A stretch of DNA of 64,000 nt, taken from positions 558,001-622,000 of the forward strand of contig JAJDDK010000005.1 of the NCBI GenBank assembly GCA_029260345.1, written 5' to 3'. Origin of the DNA: Phycisphaerales bacterium. Its GTDB lineage: Bacteria; Planctomycetota; Phycisphaerae; Phycisphaerales; UBA1924. The notes under the pieces were generated by a model, which saw only the letters and a list, made by a program, of their open reading frames with translations, did not search any database and was not told where the DNA came from. This document shows, piece by piece, positions 52,863 through 61,883 of this stretch; positions within the stretch are counted from its first letter, which is position 1; every line of letters starts with the position of its first letter. A program made the position numbers and the translations under genes.

Positions 52863-54632
52863 TTAGTTGCGAGCGAGCAACTCCAACGTGAAATTGCCAA
52901 GGTCCGCGGCGCCCCAGTTGGCGAGCATGGTCGCGAGGTCCTGGCCGTTGACGACTTCGTCGCCGTTGAAATCGCCGCCGCTGGACCCGTTGCTGCCCCA
53001 GACCGCGAGCAGGTTGGCGAGGTCCGTGCCGTCGACGACGGTGTCATCGTTCAGGTCCGCGACGTTCGGGCCGCTGATGCGGACGCCGATTGTGCCAGCG
53101 GGGAGGTTGTTGACTTGGATGGCCTCTTCGACGCCGGCGCCGCCGCGATCGGATTCGGCGATGACGGTGGAGCCCTGAAGAATTTCGAGCTTCAGATCGA
53201 CAGCGCCGCTGCCGGTGACGATGGCGGAGACGAAAGCGCCGCTGCCGCTGACGTTCTCAATGAGGAACGTGTTGCCGCCTGCGCCCTCGGTTCCGGAGCC
53301 TTCGACGACGGTGGCGGAGCCATTGAACACGCCGGGGACGACGCCGCCGATGAGTGAGCTGCTGTCGAACGTGGGCGCGGGCATTTGCTCGAAGAGGAAA
53401 TCATCGTTGAAGGCGCCGAGGAAGATGTCGATGTCGCCATCACCGTTCGAGTCAAACAAGCCGCTGTGCCAGCCTTCGTGCGTAGAGCCGTTGGGGAAGG
53501 CGCTGGCTTCGGTCCAGTCCACGAAGGAGATCTGACCGTTGACGGTGGTGTTGCGAAGGATGGTCGGGCGGGTGTTGCCGGAGTCTTCCTTCATAACGAT
53601 CGCATCGATGCGGCCGTCGTCATTCAAGTCGTCCACAGAGATCTTGCGACTGGCGACGCCCGTCACTGAGGGCGGAAGCGTGTTGTTCGCGAGCGTTGAG
53701 AACTGCGCGCGGTTGTTGACATCGTTGCCGGTGTTGCGGCGGATCTGGTCATTTTCACCTGAGCCGTTGCCCCAGTAGAGATCGATGCGTCCGTCACCGT
53801 CGAAATCGGCCGGCTCCATCGCGTTCTCGGAGAAGTTGGTGCCGAAGCTTTGGGTGCTGCCTGCATAGCTAAAGTCGCCGACGCCGGAGCCAGCGCCGTT
53901 GAGGTTGTTGTAGTAGATGTAGGTCGGGTCGCCCATGTTGGCGACGATCACATCAAGCTGGCCGTCGCCGTTCATGTCCGCCGAGGAGATGTCGAGCGTG
54001 TAATCGAAATCATTGGGGACCATCGTGCTCGTGACGAGTGAGAAGTTCGCGGCGCCGCCGTTCATGAGCATCTGATCTTGCGACGAGTTGGGATAGTTGC
54101 CGCAGAAGACGTCAATGTCACCGTCGGCGTCAAGATCTTCGGCGATGCCGCCACAGGCCGCGCCAGTATTGCCGCTGTTCGGAAGCGTGAAGACTTCGGT
54201 GAATCCGGTGAACACGCCGCCGGGGTGCTGATTGATGAACAGGCGATCGGTGTGTGAGTTCTGATCGTTGATCGTGTACACGTCGAGCCAGCCGTCTCCA
54301 TCGAAATCGCGCAGGAAGGCGACGCGGGTGACGCGGGCGCTCAGGAAGCCGGGGATGGCCGAGCTGGTGATCTCGTTGAAGACGCCGTTGTCGTTGCGAT
54401 AGAGCTTATTGCGCTTGGCGCCGAAGTCGGAGAGCGCGACGCCGATCACGACATCGAGGTCACCGTCATTGTCGAAATCGCCGAAGTCGATGGCTTTCTC
54501 GTTATTCGGCTCTTCGGCGACCGTCTGCACGATGCGCGATGCAGTGACGTTCTCGAAGTGGAGCGGGTTGGCGCTCGCAGCGGCGCCGGCGAGCAGCGCC
54601 AGGAGCGCTGCGGCATTCGGAAGATGTTTCAT
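52863..54632 (-). CDS. Secreted FG-GAP/VCBS-repeat protein with C-terminal dockerin-like anchor
   Basis: A 589-residue exported protein. Signal: MKHLPNAAALLALLAGAAAS (start at 54632, preceded by GGAGAG). FG-GAP repeats with Ca-binding DxDxDG loops fill residues ~45-410: GDFDNDGDLDVVIG, RDFDGDGWLDVYTI, EDLDADGDIDVFCG, ADMNGDGQLDVIVA, DFDGDGRIDLYWGN, DLNDDGRIDAIVM and DSNGDGDIDIFLGA. They predict a beta-propeller. A beta-sandwich follows, then two dockerin-like loops: DLNDDTVVDGTDLANLLAVW and DFNGDEVVNGQDLATMLANW. Likely a surface or secreted Ca-binding protein; ligand unknown. It is divergent from the ASPIC/UnbV-type gene. Confidence 0.85.
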   Translation of the reverse strand: MKHLPNAAALLALLAGAAASANPLHFENVTASRIVQTVAEEPNNEKAIDFGDFDNDGDLDVVIGVALSDFGAKRNKLYRNDNGVFNEITSSAIPGFLSARVTRVAFLRDFDGDGWLDVYTINDQNSHTDRLFINQHPGGVFTGFTEVFTLPNSGNTGAACGGIAEDLDADGDIDVFCGNYPNSSQDQMLMNGGAANFSLVTSTMVPNDFDYTLDISSADMNGDGQLDVIVANMGDPTYIYYNNLNGAGSGVGDFSYAGSTQSFGTNFSENAMEPADFDGDGRIDLYWGNGSGENDQIRRNTGNDVNNRAQFSTLANNTLPPSVTGVASRKISVDDLNDDGRIDAIVMKEDSGNTRPTILRNTTVNGQISFVDWTEASAFPNGSTHEGWHSGLFDSNGDGDIDIFLGAFNDDFLFEQMPAPTFDSSSLIGGVVPGVFNGSATVVEGSGTEGAGGNTFLIENVSGSGAFVSAIVTGSGAVDLKLEILQGSTVIAESDRGGAGVEEAIQVNNLPAGTIGVRISGPNVADLNDDTVVDGTDLANLLAVWGSNGSSGGDFNGDEVVNGQDLATMLANWGAADLGNFTLELLARN

Positions 54633-54861
54633 AATCTGATTCTCTCCAGTGAGGGGTGTTTGCTTGGAGGCCTGGATTGCAGCGGGTTTGGCGCGGAAAG
54701 AACGAATATCATCAGCCTTGAAAATGAGTGTTGATTCCGACGCCACCGGCCCTGAATATACAGGGACGGCCTTCGCTACAGAACACCAACCTCCAGATTC
54801 CAGCTGCTCGCCCGGAAAAATCGCTCCAGAGCAAGTGAATCGCCACCATCGAGGACGCTGA

Positions 54862-56595
54862 ATGTCTGATTGCCGCAGTTTGAGCTGGATCTCTAGGGCA
54901 AGATTCTTAGGGGTTATTGGCGCCTTGTCGCCCCTTCCCGCAGTTTTGGCGCAGTCCTCCAGCTTTGTTTTTGAGGAATCAGCAGTCGAGCGGGGCGTGA
55001 ATGGCTACGTCATGACGAATGGGTTCGGTGGCGGAGTGGCCGCCGCAGATTTTGATGACGACGGCGATGTCGATTTCTTTGCCCCCACCAGCACAGGCCA
55101 GCAGCATCTGTTGTTTCGCAATCTTGGCGACGGGACATTCGAAGAGGTTGGGCTGGAATTGGGAGTCGGCGTCTTTGATCACGCGCGGGCCGCACTTTGG
55201 TTTGATTACAACGGCGATGGGCGGCTTGATCTGCTCGTCGCGGGTGATTGTTTTCAAATGCCGATCAGTGCGTGCGATGGCGCTGAGCTTCGTTTGTTCG
55301 AACAAACGGAGCGAGGCGATTTTTTCGAAGTGAGTGAGGCGGTCGGGTTCGGTGACGTGGTCGCCGTCAATCCGGGCATGCATCGGGGCGGCGTGTGCGC
55401 GGGTGACGTCAACGGCGATGGCTGGCTTGATCTGGTTGTCAGCACATGGGGTGACGGCGGTGTGCGGCTGCTGATCAATGATGCTGGAACACAATTCGTT
55501 GATCGCACGGTTGAAGCGGGTATTGAAGACGGCGGACTCAACCACTGGCAGGCGGTGCTAGTTGATCTGGATCGGGACGGCGATCTCGATCTGTACAGCG
55601 CGATTGATTACGGCCCGAACAATCTCTGGATCAATGACGGCGCCGGAAACTTCGTGGATGTTGCGGTCGCGGCAAGCGCAGACACCGCGTGGAACGACAT
55701 GGGCGTCGCGGTCGGCGATGCGGACAACGACGGATTGCTTGATCTATACATCACCGAGATCAACGAAGTGGGGCGGCACAATGTGCTGCACCGTCAGATG
55801 GAGTCAGAAGAGATTCTCTTTGAAGAGGTTTCACAGAACGCCGGCGTTGCGGAAGTCGGGTTTGCGTGGGGATGTGCCTGGCTCGATGCGGATCACGATG
55901 GCGATCTTGATCTGGCGGTTACGAACGGCTGGTTCAATGGAATTGGATCGGACGATCGATCGCGGCTGTTTCTGAATACAGGCTCGACGCCGCTGGCTTT
56001 TGATGATGTCTCGGCGGAGGTCGGTTTCAATGACGATGACTGGGGAAGTTCGCTCTCCGCGACGGATATCGACCGCGACGGCGATCTTGATTTGTTGCAG
56101 TCAATCAACCTCGGGCCGCTGCGCGTGCTTGAGAACACGCAGGTGATCGAGGGCGTCAGTGGGAATTGGATCATGATCAAGCCGCGCATGAGCGGCGTGA
56201 ACACCCGCGCGATCGGCGCCACGGTGCGCGCCACCGTGAACGGCGTCACGATGATGCGTCCGATCATGGCGGGGCAAGGGTTCCTGGCGCAGGAGCCGGC
56301 GGAGGCGCACTTTGGTGTTGGCGGCGCTGCGTATGTTGATTCAATCGAAATTGAATGGCCTGGCGGTGGGTTTACGACACTGCACGCCGTTCCGGTGAAT
56401 CAAACACTGACGATCGAGCAAGGCGTGTGCTGCAATGCGGGTGATCTTGATTTCAACGGCGTCATTGACGCACGCGATCTCAGCACGCTGCTTCAGAACT
56501 GGGGCGCGTGCGGCGGACCCTGCCAAGGCGATGTTGATCTTGACGGCGTCGTTGACGGTGTTGACTTGGCCGCATTGCTGGCGCAATGGGGTTGA
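54862..56595 (+). CDS. CRTAC1-type FG-GAP/ASPIC-UnbV protein with C-terminal dockerin-like loops
   Basis: A 577-residue exported protein (signal MSDCRSLSWISRARFLGVIG ending PAVLAQ). FG-GAP-type Ca loops recur: ADFDDDGDVDFFAP, WFDYNGDGRLDLLVAGD, GDVNGDGWLDLVVST, VDLDRDGDLDLYSA, GDADNDGLLDLYIT, LDADHDGDLDLAVT, TDIDRDGDLDLLQS. The C-terminal segment RAIGATVRATVNGVTMMRPI ... AHFGVGGAAYVDSIEIEWPG is the ASPIC/UnbV domain typical of CRTAC1-like proteins. The end has two dockerin-like loops: LDFNGVIDARDLSTLLQNW and DVDLDGVVDGVDLAALLAQW. No signal for a specific ligand. It is divergent from the other FG-GAP gene. Confidence 0.88.
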   Translation: MSDCRSLSWISRARFLGVIGALSPLPAVLAQSSSFVFEESAVERGVNGYVMTNGFGGGVAAADFDDDGDVDFFAPTSTGQQHLLFRNLGDGTFEEVGLELGVGVFDHARAALWFDYNGDGRLDLLVAGDCFQMPISACDGAELRLFEQTERGDFFEVSEAVGFGDVVAVNPGMHRGGVCAGDVNGDGWLDLVVSTWGDGGVRLLINDAGTQFVDRTVEAGIEDGGLNHWQAVLVDLDRDGDLDLYSAIDYGPNNLWINDGAGNFVDVAVAASADTAWNDMGVAVGDADNDGLLDLYITEINEVGRHNVLHRQMESEEILFEEVSQNAGVAEVGFAWGCAWLDADHDGDLDLAVTNGWFNGIGSDDRSRLFLNTGSTPLAFDDVSAEVGFNDDDWGSSLSATDIDRDGDLDLLQSINLGPLRVLENTQVIEGVSGNWIMIKPRMSGVNTRAIGATVRATVNGVTMMRPIMAGQGFLAQEPAEAHFGVGGAAYVDSIEIEWPGGGFTTLHAVPVNQTLTIEQGVCCNAGDLDFNGVIDARDLSTLLQNWGACGGPCQGDVDLDGVVDGVDLAALLAQWG

Positions 56596-56618
56596 TTGGT
56601 GCGGCTTCTGAAACCTGA

Positions 56619-58139
56619 TTAAACGCGAGCCACATCCGCCGTGTAATTCGGTGATTCCTTCGTAATGCGAATGTCGTGCGGATGGCTTTCGACCATGCTG
56701 GCGCTGGTGACCTGGCAAAAACGCGCGTTGGTGCGTAGTTCGTCGATGGTCTTGCAGCCGGTGTAGCCCATGGCGCTCTTCACGCCGCCGACGAGCTGGT
56801 AGACGAACTCGGCGAGATGGCCGCGATACGGGACAAGTCCTTCCACGCCCTCGGGGACGAACTTCACGACTTTGCCGTCGTCGGCGGCGTCGAGCTTTTC
56901 GCTCTGGCGATAGCGATCGGCGCTGCCGGCGAACATGGCGCCTTCGCTTCCCATGCCGCGATAGCTCTTATAGCGCCGGCCATGTGAGATGACGAGTTCA
57001 CCCGGTGATTCATCAAGACCGGCGAGGAGTGAACCGAGCATCACACTGCTGGCGCCCGCGACGAGCGCCTTGGCGATGTCGCCGGACATGCGCACGCCGC
57101 CGTCGGCGATGACGGGGATATCCGCCGGAATCGCAGCTTCCAACGCATTCAGCACCGCCGTGATCTGGGGCACACCCACGCCGGTCACGACGCGCGTCGT
57201 GCAAATGGAGCCAGGGCCGATGCCGACTTTTACGGCGTCCACGCCCGCATCAATAAGCGCTTGCGCACCGTCTTTCGTCGCGATGTTGCCCGCGATGACA
57301 TCAATCGTGTAGCGCTTCTTAATCTCGCGCACCGTGTCGATGATGTTGTCGCTGTGTCCGTGCGCTGAATCAACCACGAGAAAATCGACATCGGCGCCGA
57401 TGAGCGCTTCGACGCGTTCGTATTGGTGCACACCAACGGCGCCGCCACAACGAAGGCGACCGCGATCGTCCGTGCAGGCGCTCGGAAACTGACTCATGCG
57501 GTCGATGTCGCGCCGTGTGATGAGTCCGGCGAGGTTGAACTTGTCATCGACGAGCAGCAGCTTTTCGACTTTGTTGCGATTGAGAATGCGGGTGGCTTCT
57601 TCGAGTTTCGCGCCGGCGGCCGCGGTGACGAGATTTTCCTTCGTCATGACGTCGCGCACCGTCGTCGTCTCATCCTCGGTGAAGGAGAGATCGCGCCGCG
57701 TGAGGATGCCGAGGACCTTGCCGCCGGCGCGGGCGCCGCGACCTCCGCCATCGACGACGGGGAAACCGGAGACGTTGTACTGGTGCATCGCGCGGCGGGC
57801 GTCGCCGACGGTCTGATCCGGGCCGAGTGTGACGGGGTCGAGGATCACGCCGCTGGCGGATCGCTTGACCTTCTGAATCTCGCGGGCCTGCGTCTCGATG
57901 GAGAGATTCTTGTGGATGACGCCGACGCCGCCCTCTTGGGCCAGTGCGATGGCGAGGGCCGCCTCGGTGACGGTGTCCATCGGGGCGGAGATCAATGGGA
58001 TTCGGAGGGTGATGTTGCGGGTGAGGCGCGTCGCGGTGTCCGCGTCGCCGGGGAGGACGCCGCTGGCGGCGGGAAGGATCAACACATCATCAAAGGTGAT
58101 GCCTGCCTGGACGATCTTATTTGGAGGTGTCTGCGCCAT
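56619..58139 (-). CDS. guaB: IMP dehydrogenase
   Basis: GuaB oxidises IMP to XMP with NAD+, the first committed step to GTP. The 506-residue protein has [20 protein letters not shown], two CBS domains (about 95-215, [13 protein letters not shown] and [13 protein letters not shown]), the catalytic loop [20 protein letters not shown] with the nucleophilic Cys, [13 protein letters not shown] and GMGSEGAMF. Length and order match the family. It converges on the FG-GAP/ASPIC gene and is divergent from the next. Confidence 0.96.
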   Translation of the reverse strand: MAQTPPNKIVQAGITFDDVLILPAASGVLPGDADTATRLTRNITLRIPLISAPMDTVTEAALAIALAQEGGVGVIHKNLSIETQAREIQKVKRSASGVILDPVTLGPDQTVGDARRAMHQYNVSGFPVVDGGGRGARAGGKVLGILTRRDLSFTEDETTTVRDVMTKENLVTAAAGAKLEEATRILNRNKVEKLLLVDDKFNLAGLITRRDIDRMSQFPSACTDDRGRLRCGGAVGVHQYERVEALIGADVDFLVVDSAHGHSDNIIDTVREIKKRYTIDVIAGNIATKDGAQALIDAGVDAVKVGIGPGSICTTRVVTGVGVPQITAVLNALEAAIPADIPVIADGGVRMSGDIAKALVAGASSVMLGSLLAGLDESPGELVISHGRRYKSYRGMGSEGAMFAGSADRYRQSEKLDAADDGKVVKFVPEGVEGLVPYRGHLAEFVYQLVGGVKSAMGYTGCKTIDELRTNARFCQVTSASMVESHPHDIRITKESPNYTADVARV

Positions 58140-58241
58140 AGACCAATCTACCAGACGGGCGCGGGCCGATCAAAAGTGGGGTGAACCAACGGCGCGTGCT
58201 GCGGGTAGAAACCGCGGGCACGCAGAATTGGGAGGCGACGC

Positions 58242-58697
58242 ATGTATGGCATGGCGCAATCGTGGAAGCGGATGATGACGCTCGGCGCTCTTGGCGTAGG
58301 GTCGGTGGGGATCGCCGGCGCGGGGGCGGCTCTGATGACGCCCACGGGACATGCTCTCGTGCGGGGCGAGCGTACAACAAGTGACACTGGCGTCGATGAC
58401 GTTTCAGTCGAAGAATGGCTGGCGACGCCGATTCAGTCGTGGTCGAACCGGCAGAATGGCAACCCGGCGCGTGCGATGACTTCGCTGAAGGCTTATTTGC
58501 GCCCGGAGTTGCGGCAGGAATTTGAGTTCAACGGAAATACGTATTGGTTTTTGCTTGTTGATTCTGACAACGCTCCAACGTCAAGCGCCATGCCGACTTT
58601 GGCGGAATTCAGAATGGATTTGAACCGCTTGGCGCGGCCTGCGACCAACCATGCCTACGGAGACGTGGGCATGCCTCCTGTGGCTACGGATAAATGA
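58242..58697 (+). CDS. Small exported or membrane protein with a repeat-derived C-terminus
   Basis: A 151-residue protein. GGGAGG precedes the ATG. The N-terminal ~30 residues (RMMTLGALGVGSVGIAGAGA) are a signal or anchor; the rest is soluble, with a short domain around VDDVSVEEWLATPIQSWSNR and TYWFLLVDSDNAPTSS. Residues ~136-145 (TNHAYGDVGM) are encoded by the palindromic repeat at 58647-58675. The same repeat at 13644-13672, 45 kb away, lies between genes and reads similarly in one frame, so the repeat probably changed this gene's 3' end. Function unknown. Confidence 0.55.
   Translation: MYGMAQSWKRMMTLGALGVGSVGIAGAGAALMTPTGHALVRGERTTSDTGVDDVSVEEWLATPIQSWSNRQNGNPARAMTSLKAYLRPELRQEFEFNGNTYWFLLVDSDNAPTSSAMPTLAEFRMDLNRLARPATNHAYGDVGMPPVATDK
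58647..58675. repeat. Hairpin repeat (GAGA loop), copy 2
   Basis: 29 bases matching 13644-13672 with one change (C to T at the sixth stem base, giving a T-G pair). It lies inside the 3' end of a small gene and keeps the frame open to a stop 20 bases later. Confidence 0.8.
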
Positions 58698-58736
58698 GGG
58701 GAACACGTTTTGCGATGGGTTTCTATCCTTCGCTGA

Positions 58737-59486
58737 ATGACCAATCTCTTTCGTGAGCCGCGCCGGGGGGCACTCGTCGCTCCGTCGATTCTGTCCGCTG
58801 ATTTTGCGCGCATGGGCGAAGAATGCCGCGCGTTGCTGAATACGGCCTCCGGCGGTGACGGCGGCGAAAGCGGCGCCGAGATGCTGCACCTCGACGTCAT
58901 GGACGGGCACTTCGTGCCGAACCTCACGATGGGGCCGGACATGTGCCGCGCCCTGCGCCAAGCATTTCCCAGCGCCATGCTCGACGTGCATCTCATGGTG
59001 ACGGACCCGATGCAGTACGTGAATTCGTTCGCGGACGCAGGCGCCGATCATTTCACGTTTCATGTGGAACCGGCCATCGGGATTTACAAGAGCAAGGGCA
59101 AGATCGAGGGGCCGCCTCGGTACGACCCGACGGACGTCATCGACGCGATCCACGAACGCGGCATGACGGCAGGCCTCGCGATTAATCCGCCGACCGAGCC
59201 GGACGCGCTCTCGCCGTGGCTGGATCAAGTGGAAATGGTCCTCGTCATGAGTGTGAACCCCGGCTACAGCGGGCAGAAGTTCATTGAGATGTCGCTGGAC
59301 ACGACCCGCGCCGTCCGCAGTTTCATGCGCGACGATCAATGGATTCAGATGGACGGGGGAGTCTCGCCGGAAAATGCGGACCGGGTCCGCGAGGCGGGCT
59401 GCGACGTCCTCGTAGCGGCCTCAGCGATCTTTGGGAAGCCTCCGAGCGAAAGAATTGGGGCAATCAGCCTAATTCGAGGAAGCTGA
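58737..59486 (+). CDS. rpe: Ribulose-phosphate 3-epimerase
   Basis: Rpe interconverts ribulose 5-phosphate and xylulose 5-phosphate. The 249-residue TIM-barrel protein has LVAPSILSADFARMGEECRA, MLHLDVMDGHFVPNLTMGPD (metal ligands His and Asp), LDVHLMVTDP, HVEPAIG, LVMSVNPGYSGQKFIE and MDGGVSPENA. It is somewhat longer than the usual ~220 because of two loops (residues ~35-50, Gly-rich, and ~115-130). It is followed on the same strand by a degenerate histidine phosphatase, accD and a CbrC-like gene. Confidence 0.94.
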   Translation: MTNLFREPRRGALVAPSILSADFARMGEECRALLNTASGGDGGESGAEMLHLDVMDGHFVPNLTMGPDMCRALRQAFPSAMLDVHLMVTDPMQYVNSFADAGADHFTFHVEPAIGIYKSKGKIEGPPRYDPTDVIDAIHERGMTAGLAINPPTEPDALSPWLDQVEMVLVMSVNPGYSGQKFIEMSLDTTRAVRSFMRDDQWIQMDGGVSPENADRVREAGCDVLVAASAIFGKPPSERIGAISLIRGS

Positions 59487-59568
59487 GCAGGCTCACGAAG
59501 ATGTTTGGTTGGCGCCGGCCCTGGTGCTATGCTCCGCCTTCGAATCGCCCGCTTCGGGCAGAGGCCGC

Positions 59569-60189
59569 ATGAGCAAGAGTCCCGAAATTCAACTCATCCT
59601 GATCCCGAGCGCGACCAGCACCTGGGATGAAGGCGGGCGGCTTCAAGGTCAGGCAGATCTTCCCGCGACCCAGGGCGGTCTCGCTTTCGCGGCAGAGACG
59701 CTTGAGGCGGCTGGCGACCCCGACGCCGGGATCATTCTCGTCGCGCCGGATGAAGCGAGCCGCCAGACATCGCTCATTGTGGCTGATCGCCTCGGCGGCA
59801 AGACCCGCAAGATCAATGCGCTCGCGGACACGAGTCTCGGCTTGTGGGAAGGACTCGAGGAAGGCGCCTGTCAGGATCGGTACCCGACCGCGTACAAGCA
59901 GTGGCGGGTTGATCCGGCCAGTGTGATTCCGCCCGAAGGTGAATCCTTTGACGTCGCGGTGGATCGCATCGCGCGCGGCTTCGCCAAAGCGATGGAGAAG
60001 GTCAGCAAAAGTTCGATCGCTGTCGTGGCCCGTCCGGCGGTGATCTTGATTCTTCAGCGCTGGCTTCAGGGTGAGCCGATCGCGGAGTCATGGGGCCCGG
60101 ACGACGTGACCAGCCCCGTGGTAATGAAACTGCCGCGCGAACGATTGAAGAGCGAACCCATTCTGAAGACCCCGGCCGGCGCTGAGTGA
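59569..60189 (+). CDS. Histidine-phosphatase-fold protein lacking the catalytic residues
   Basis: A 206-residue protein with the layout of the histidine phosphatase family: first strand then loop IQLILIPSATSTWDEGGRLQ, LIVADRLGGKTRKINALAD, the TSLGLWEGLEEG segment that matches LGxWEG, and a final strand SSIAVVARPAVILILQRWLQ. The family's RHG is replaced by PSA (residues 13-15) and the second His by Arg/Pro in VVARPAV, so it cannot use the usual phosphohistidine mechanism. It is probably a regulatory or binding pseudoenzyme. It is 7 bases ahead of accD, so the two are likely co-expressed; a link to lipid synthesis is inference. Confidence 0.75.
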   Translation: MSKSPEIQLILIPSATSTWDEGGRLQGQADLPATQGGLAFAAETLEAAGDPDAGIILVAPDEASRQTSLIVADRLGGKTRKINALADTSLGLWEGLEEGACQDRYPTAYKQWRVDPASVIPPEGESFDVAVDRIARGFAKAMEKVSKSSIAVVARPAVILILQRWLQGEPIAESWGPDDVTSPVVMKLPRERLKSEPILKTPAGAE

Positions 60190-60196
60190 ATCGCGG

Positions 60197-61123
60197 ATGG
60201 CCGACTCTGAGACGAACACCGCGTCCGGCGATGACGCTCCGAAGCGCCCCGAACCCAGCGGCAACGTGGACCCAGCAAGCATGACCCAAATCAGCGCCAA
60301 AGAAACGCTCGACGTTCGAAGCGCGAAGAAGACGTCCATTCCCGAAGGTCTGTGGCTGCGCTGCCCCGGCTGCGACAAGATGCTCTTTCGCAAGGCGATG
60401 GAAGCAAATCTGCACGTGTGCCCGGAGTGCGGGCACCACTTCCGCATTTCCGCGACGGAGCGCATTCGTCAACTGTGCGATGTGAAGTCATTCGAGCCGC
60501 GCCGCTGGAAACTGGAAGGCGCCGACCCGCTGAATTTCATTGATCTGAAGCCGTACCCGGATCGACTGGCGAAAGAGCAGGAAAAAACGGGTCAGCCTGA
60601 AGCGATTCAGGCGGGCCGCGCGTTCATCAAGGGCCGCCCCGTGGCGCTGTGCTGCCTTGATCTCACGTTCATGATGGGGTCGATGGGCAGCGTGGTGGGT
60701 GAAGCAATCACGCGCAGCATTGAGTTTGCGACGGATCGCGAACTGCCGCTGATCATTGTGAGCTGCTCCGGCGGGGCGCGCATGCAGGAAGGCGCGCTCT
60801 CGCTCATGCAGATGGCCAAGACGAGCGCGGCGCTGGCCCGCTTCGACGACGCCGGCGGCTTGTTCATCTCACTCCTGACCGACCCAACCACCGGCGGCGT
60901 GACCGCGAGCTTTGCGATGCTTGGCGATGTGATTCTGGCCGAGCCGGGGGCGCTGATTGGTTTCGCCGGGCCTCGCGTGATCAAGCAGACCATCCGTCAG
61001 GACCTGCCCGAAGGATTCCAGCGGGCGGAGCAGCTTCTGGATGTGGGCATGGTGGACCGCGTCGTGCCGCGCAGTGAACTGCGGAATGAGATTGCGCGGA
61101 TTATTGATTACGCCGGGAAGTGA
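60197..61123 (+). CDS. accD: Acetyl-CoA carboxylase carboxyltransferase subunit beta
   Basis: AccD with AccA transfers carboxyl from biotin to acetyl-CoA, making malonyl-CoA for fatty acid synthesis. The 308-residue protein has a Cys4 zinc ribbon (CPGC ... CPECGHHF, residues ~56-80), the carboxyltransferase core (FMMGSMGSVVGEAITRSIEF, PLIIVSCSGGARMQEGALSL, LLTDPTTGGVTASFAMLGDV, EPGALIGFAGPRVIKQTI) and the family end. About 45 residues before the zinc ribbon are a polar, low-complexity leader. Start ATG 7 bases after the pseudo-phosphatase stop. Confidence 0.95.
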   Translation: MADSETNTASGDDAPKRPEPSGNVDPASMTQISAKETLDVRSAKKTSIPEGLWLRCPGCDKMLFRKAMEANLHVCPECGHHFRISATERIRQLCDVKSFEPRRWKLEGADPLNFIDLKPYPDRLAKEQEKTGQPEAIQAGRAFIKGRPVALCCLDLTFMMGSMGSVVGEAITRSIEFATDRELPLIIVSCSGGARMQEGALSLMQMAKTSAALARFDDAGGLFISLLTDPTTGGVTASFAMLGDVILAEPGALIGFAGPRVIKQTIRQDLPEGFQRAEQLLDVGMVDRVVPRSELRNEIARIIDYAGK

Positions 61124-61135
61124 GTGCTTCGGCGC

Positions 61136-61870
61136 ATGGATGAATCGACCACTTTCGACGACCTTGGATTTCACTTTGAGTATTTCAAGGCGCCGGTGTC
61201 TCATTCAGATGGATACCTCGGAATCAGCGATTGCACAGTTTGCGGTCGAAAAGATGCGCCCGTAATCGAGATCAGTGTTGGCGCTGATCTGATCGTTGAA
61301 TGTCGATCATGTGGCATGGCCAATGCGATGGATGCCGACGACGAAATTGCGCCGCCATGTACGAATTGTGGAGGCGTTGCCGGGTTCCCTGAAAAAAAGA
61401 AGGATGAGCATCAGGCTTGTTGCGAGTGTTTACTCACAGGCCGGGTCGCAATTTCAAAGGACACAAGGGTAGGCATACTTAGCTGGCATTCAGTAAGAAA
61501 CGGTGCTTTCGCAGTTGACGCTGCAAAGTCTGAGTGGCAGCTCAATGAGCAATGTCACGACGACGGCACGCCAAATACAAGGCTTGAAATAGACACACTC
61601 GATTCACTATTGCGAACGCCAAGTTACTTCTGCTGGCAGAATGATTTGTGGCCTTTTCATTGCGGTCGTCCGATGGCCTTCTTGGGGTGTTGGGAGCAGG
61701 CTGAATTCAACCAAGCGGCGCCCGATGGTGATGGTCTCGCGTTGTTCAATGCCATCGTTTATTCACCGGATCAGGCTGTTTGGGAGAATCGATTGCATGA
61801 CGAACGCGGTATTTATGTTTTTCGATGCACAAAATGCCCGAAACTATGGGGCTATTGGGATGTCGCATAG
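61136..61870 (+). CDS. CbrC-like (UPF0167-type) Cys-rich protein
   Basis: A 244-residue protein with three or more Cys pairs: ISDCTVCGRKD, ECRSCGMANA, CTNCGGVAG and CCECLL, and a C-terminal zinc-ribbon-like end (YVFRCTKCPKLWGYWDVA). The plan FEYFK..., CxxC and final FRCxxC...YxD agrees with CbrC-like proteins, which are linked to colicin E2 tolerance in enteric bacteria; the function is not known. The ATG at 61136 was chosen; a GTG at 61124 is in frame. It lies 12 bases after accD. The base composition is lower in GC than its neighbours, and many codons are AT-ending, hinting at different origin. Confidence 0.65.
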   Translation: MDESTTFDDLGFHFEYFKAPVSHSDGYLGISDCTVCGRKDAPVIEISVGADLIVECRSCGMANAMDADDEIAPPCTNCGGVAGFPEKKKDEHQACCECLLTGRVAISKDTRVGILSWHSVRNGAFAVDAAKSEWQLNEQCHDDGTPNTRLEIDTLDSLLRTPSYFCWQNDLWPFHCGRPMAFLGCWEQAEFNQAAPDGDGLALFNAIVYSPDQAVWENRLHDERGIYVFRCTKCPKLWGYWDVA

Positions 61871-61883
61871 AGCGAGTTAGTGT

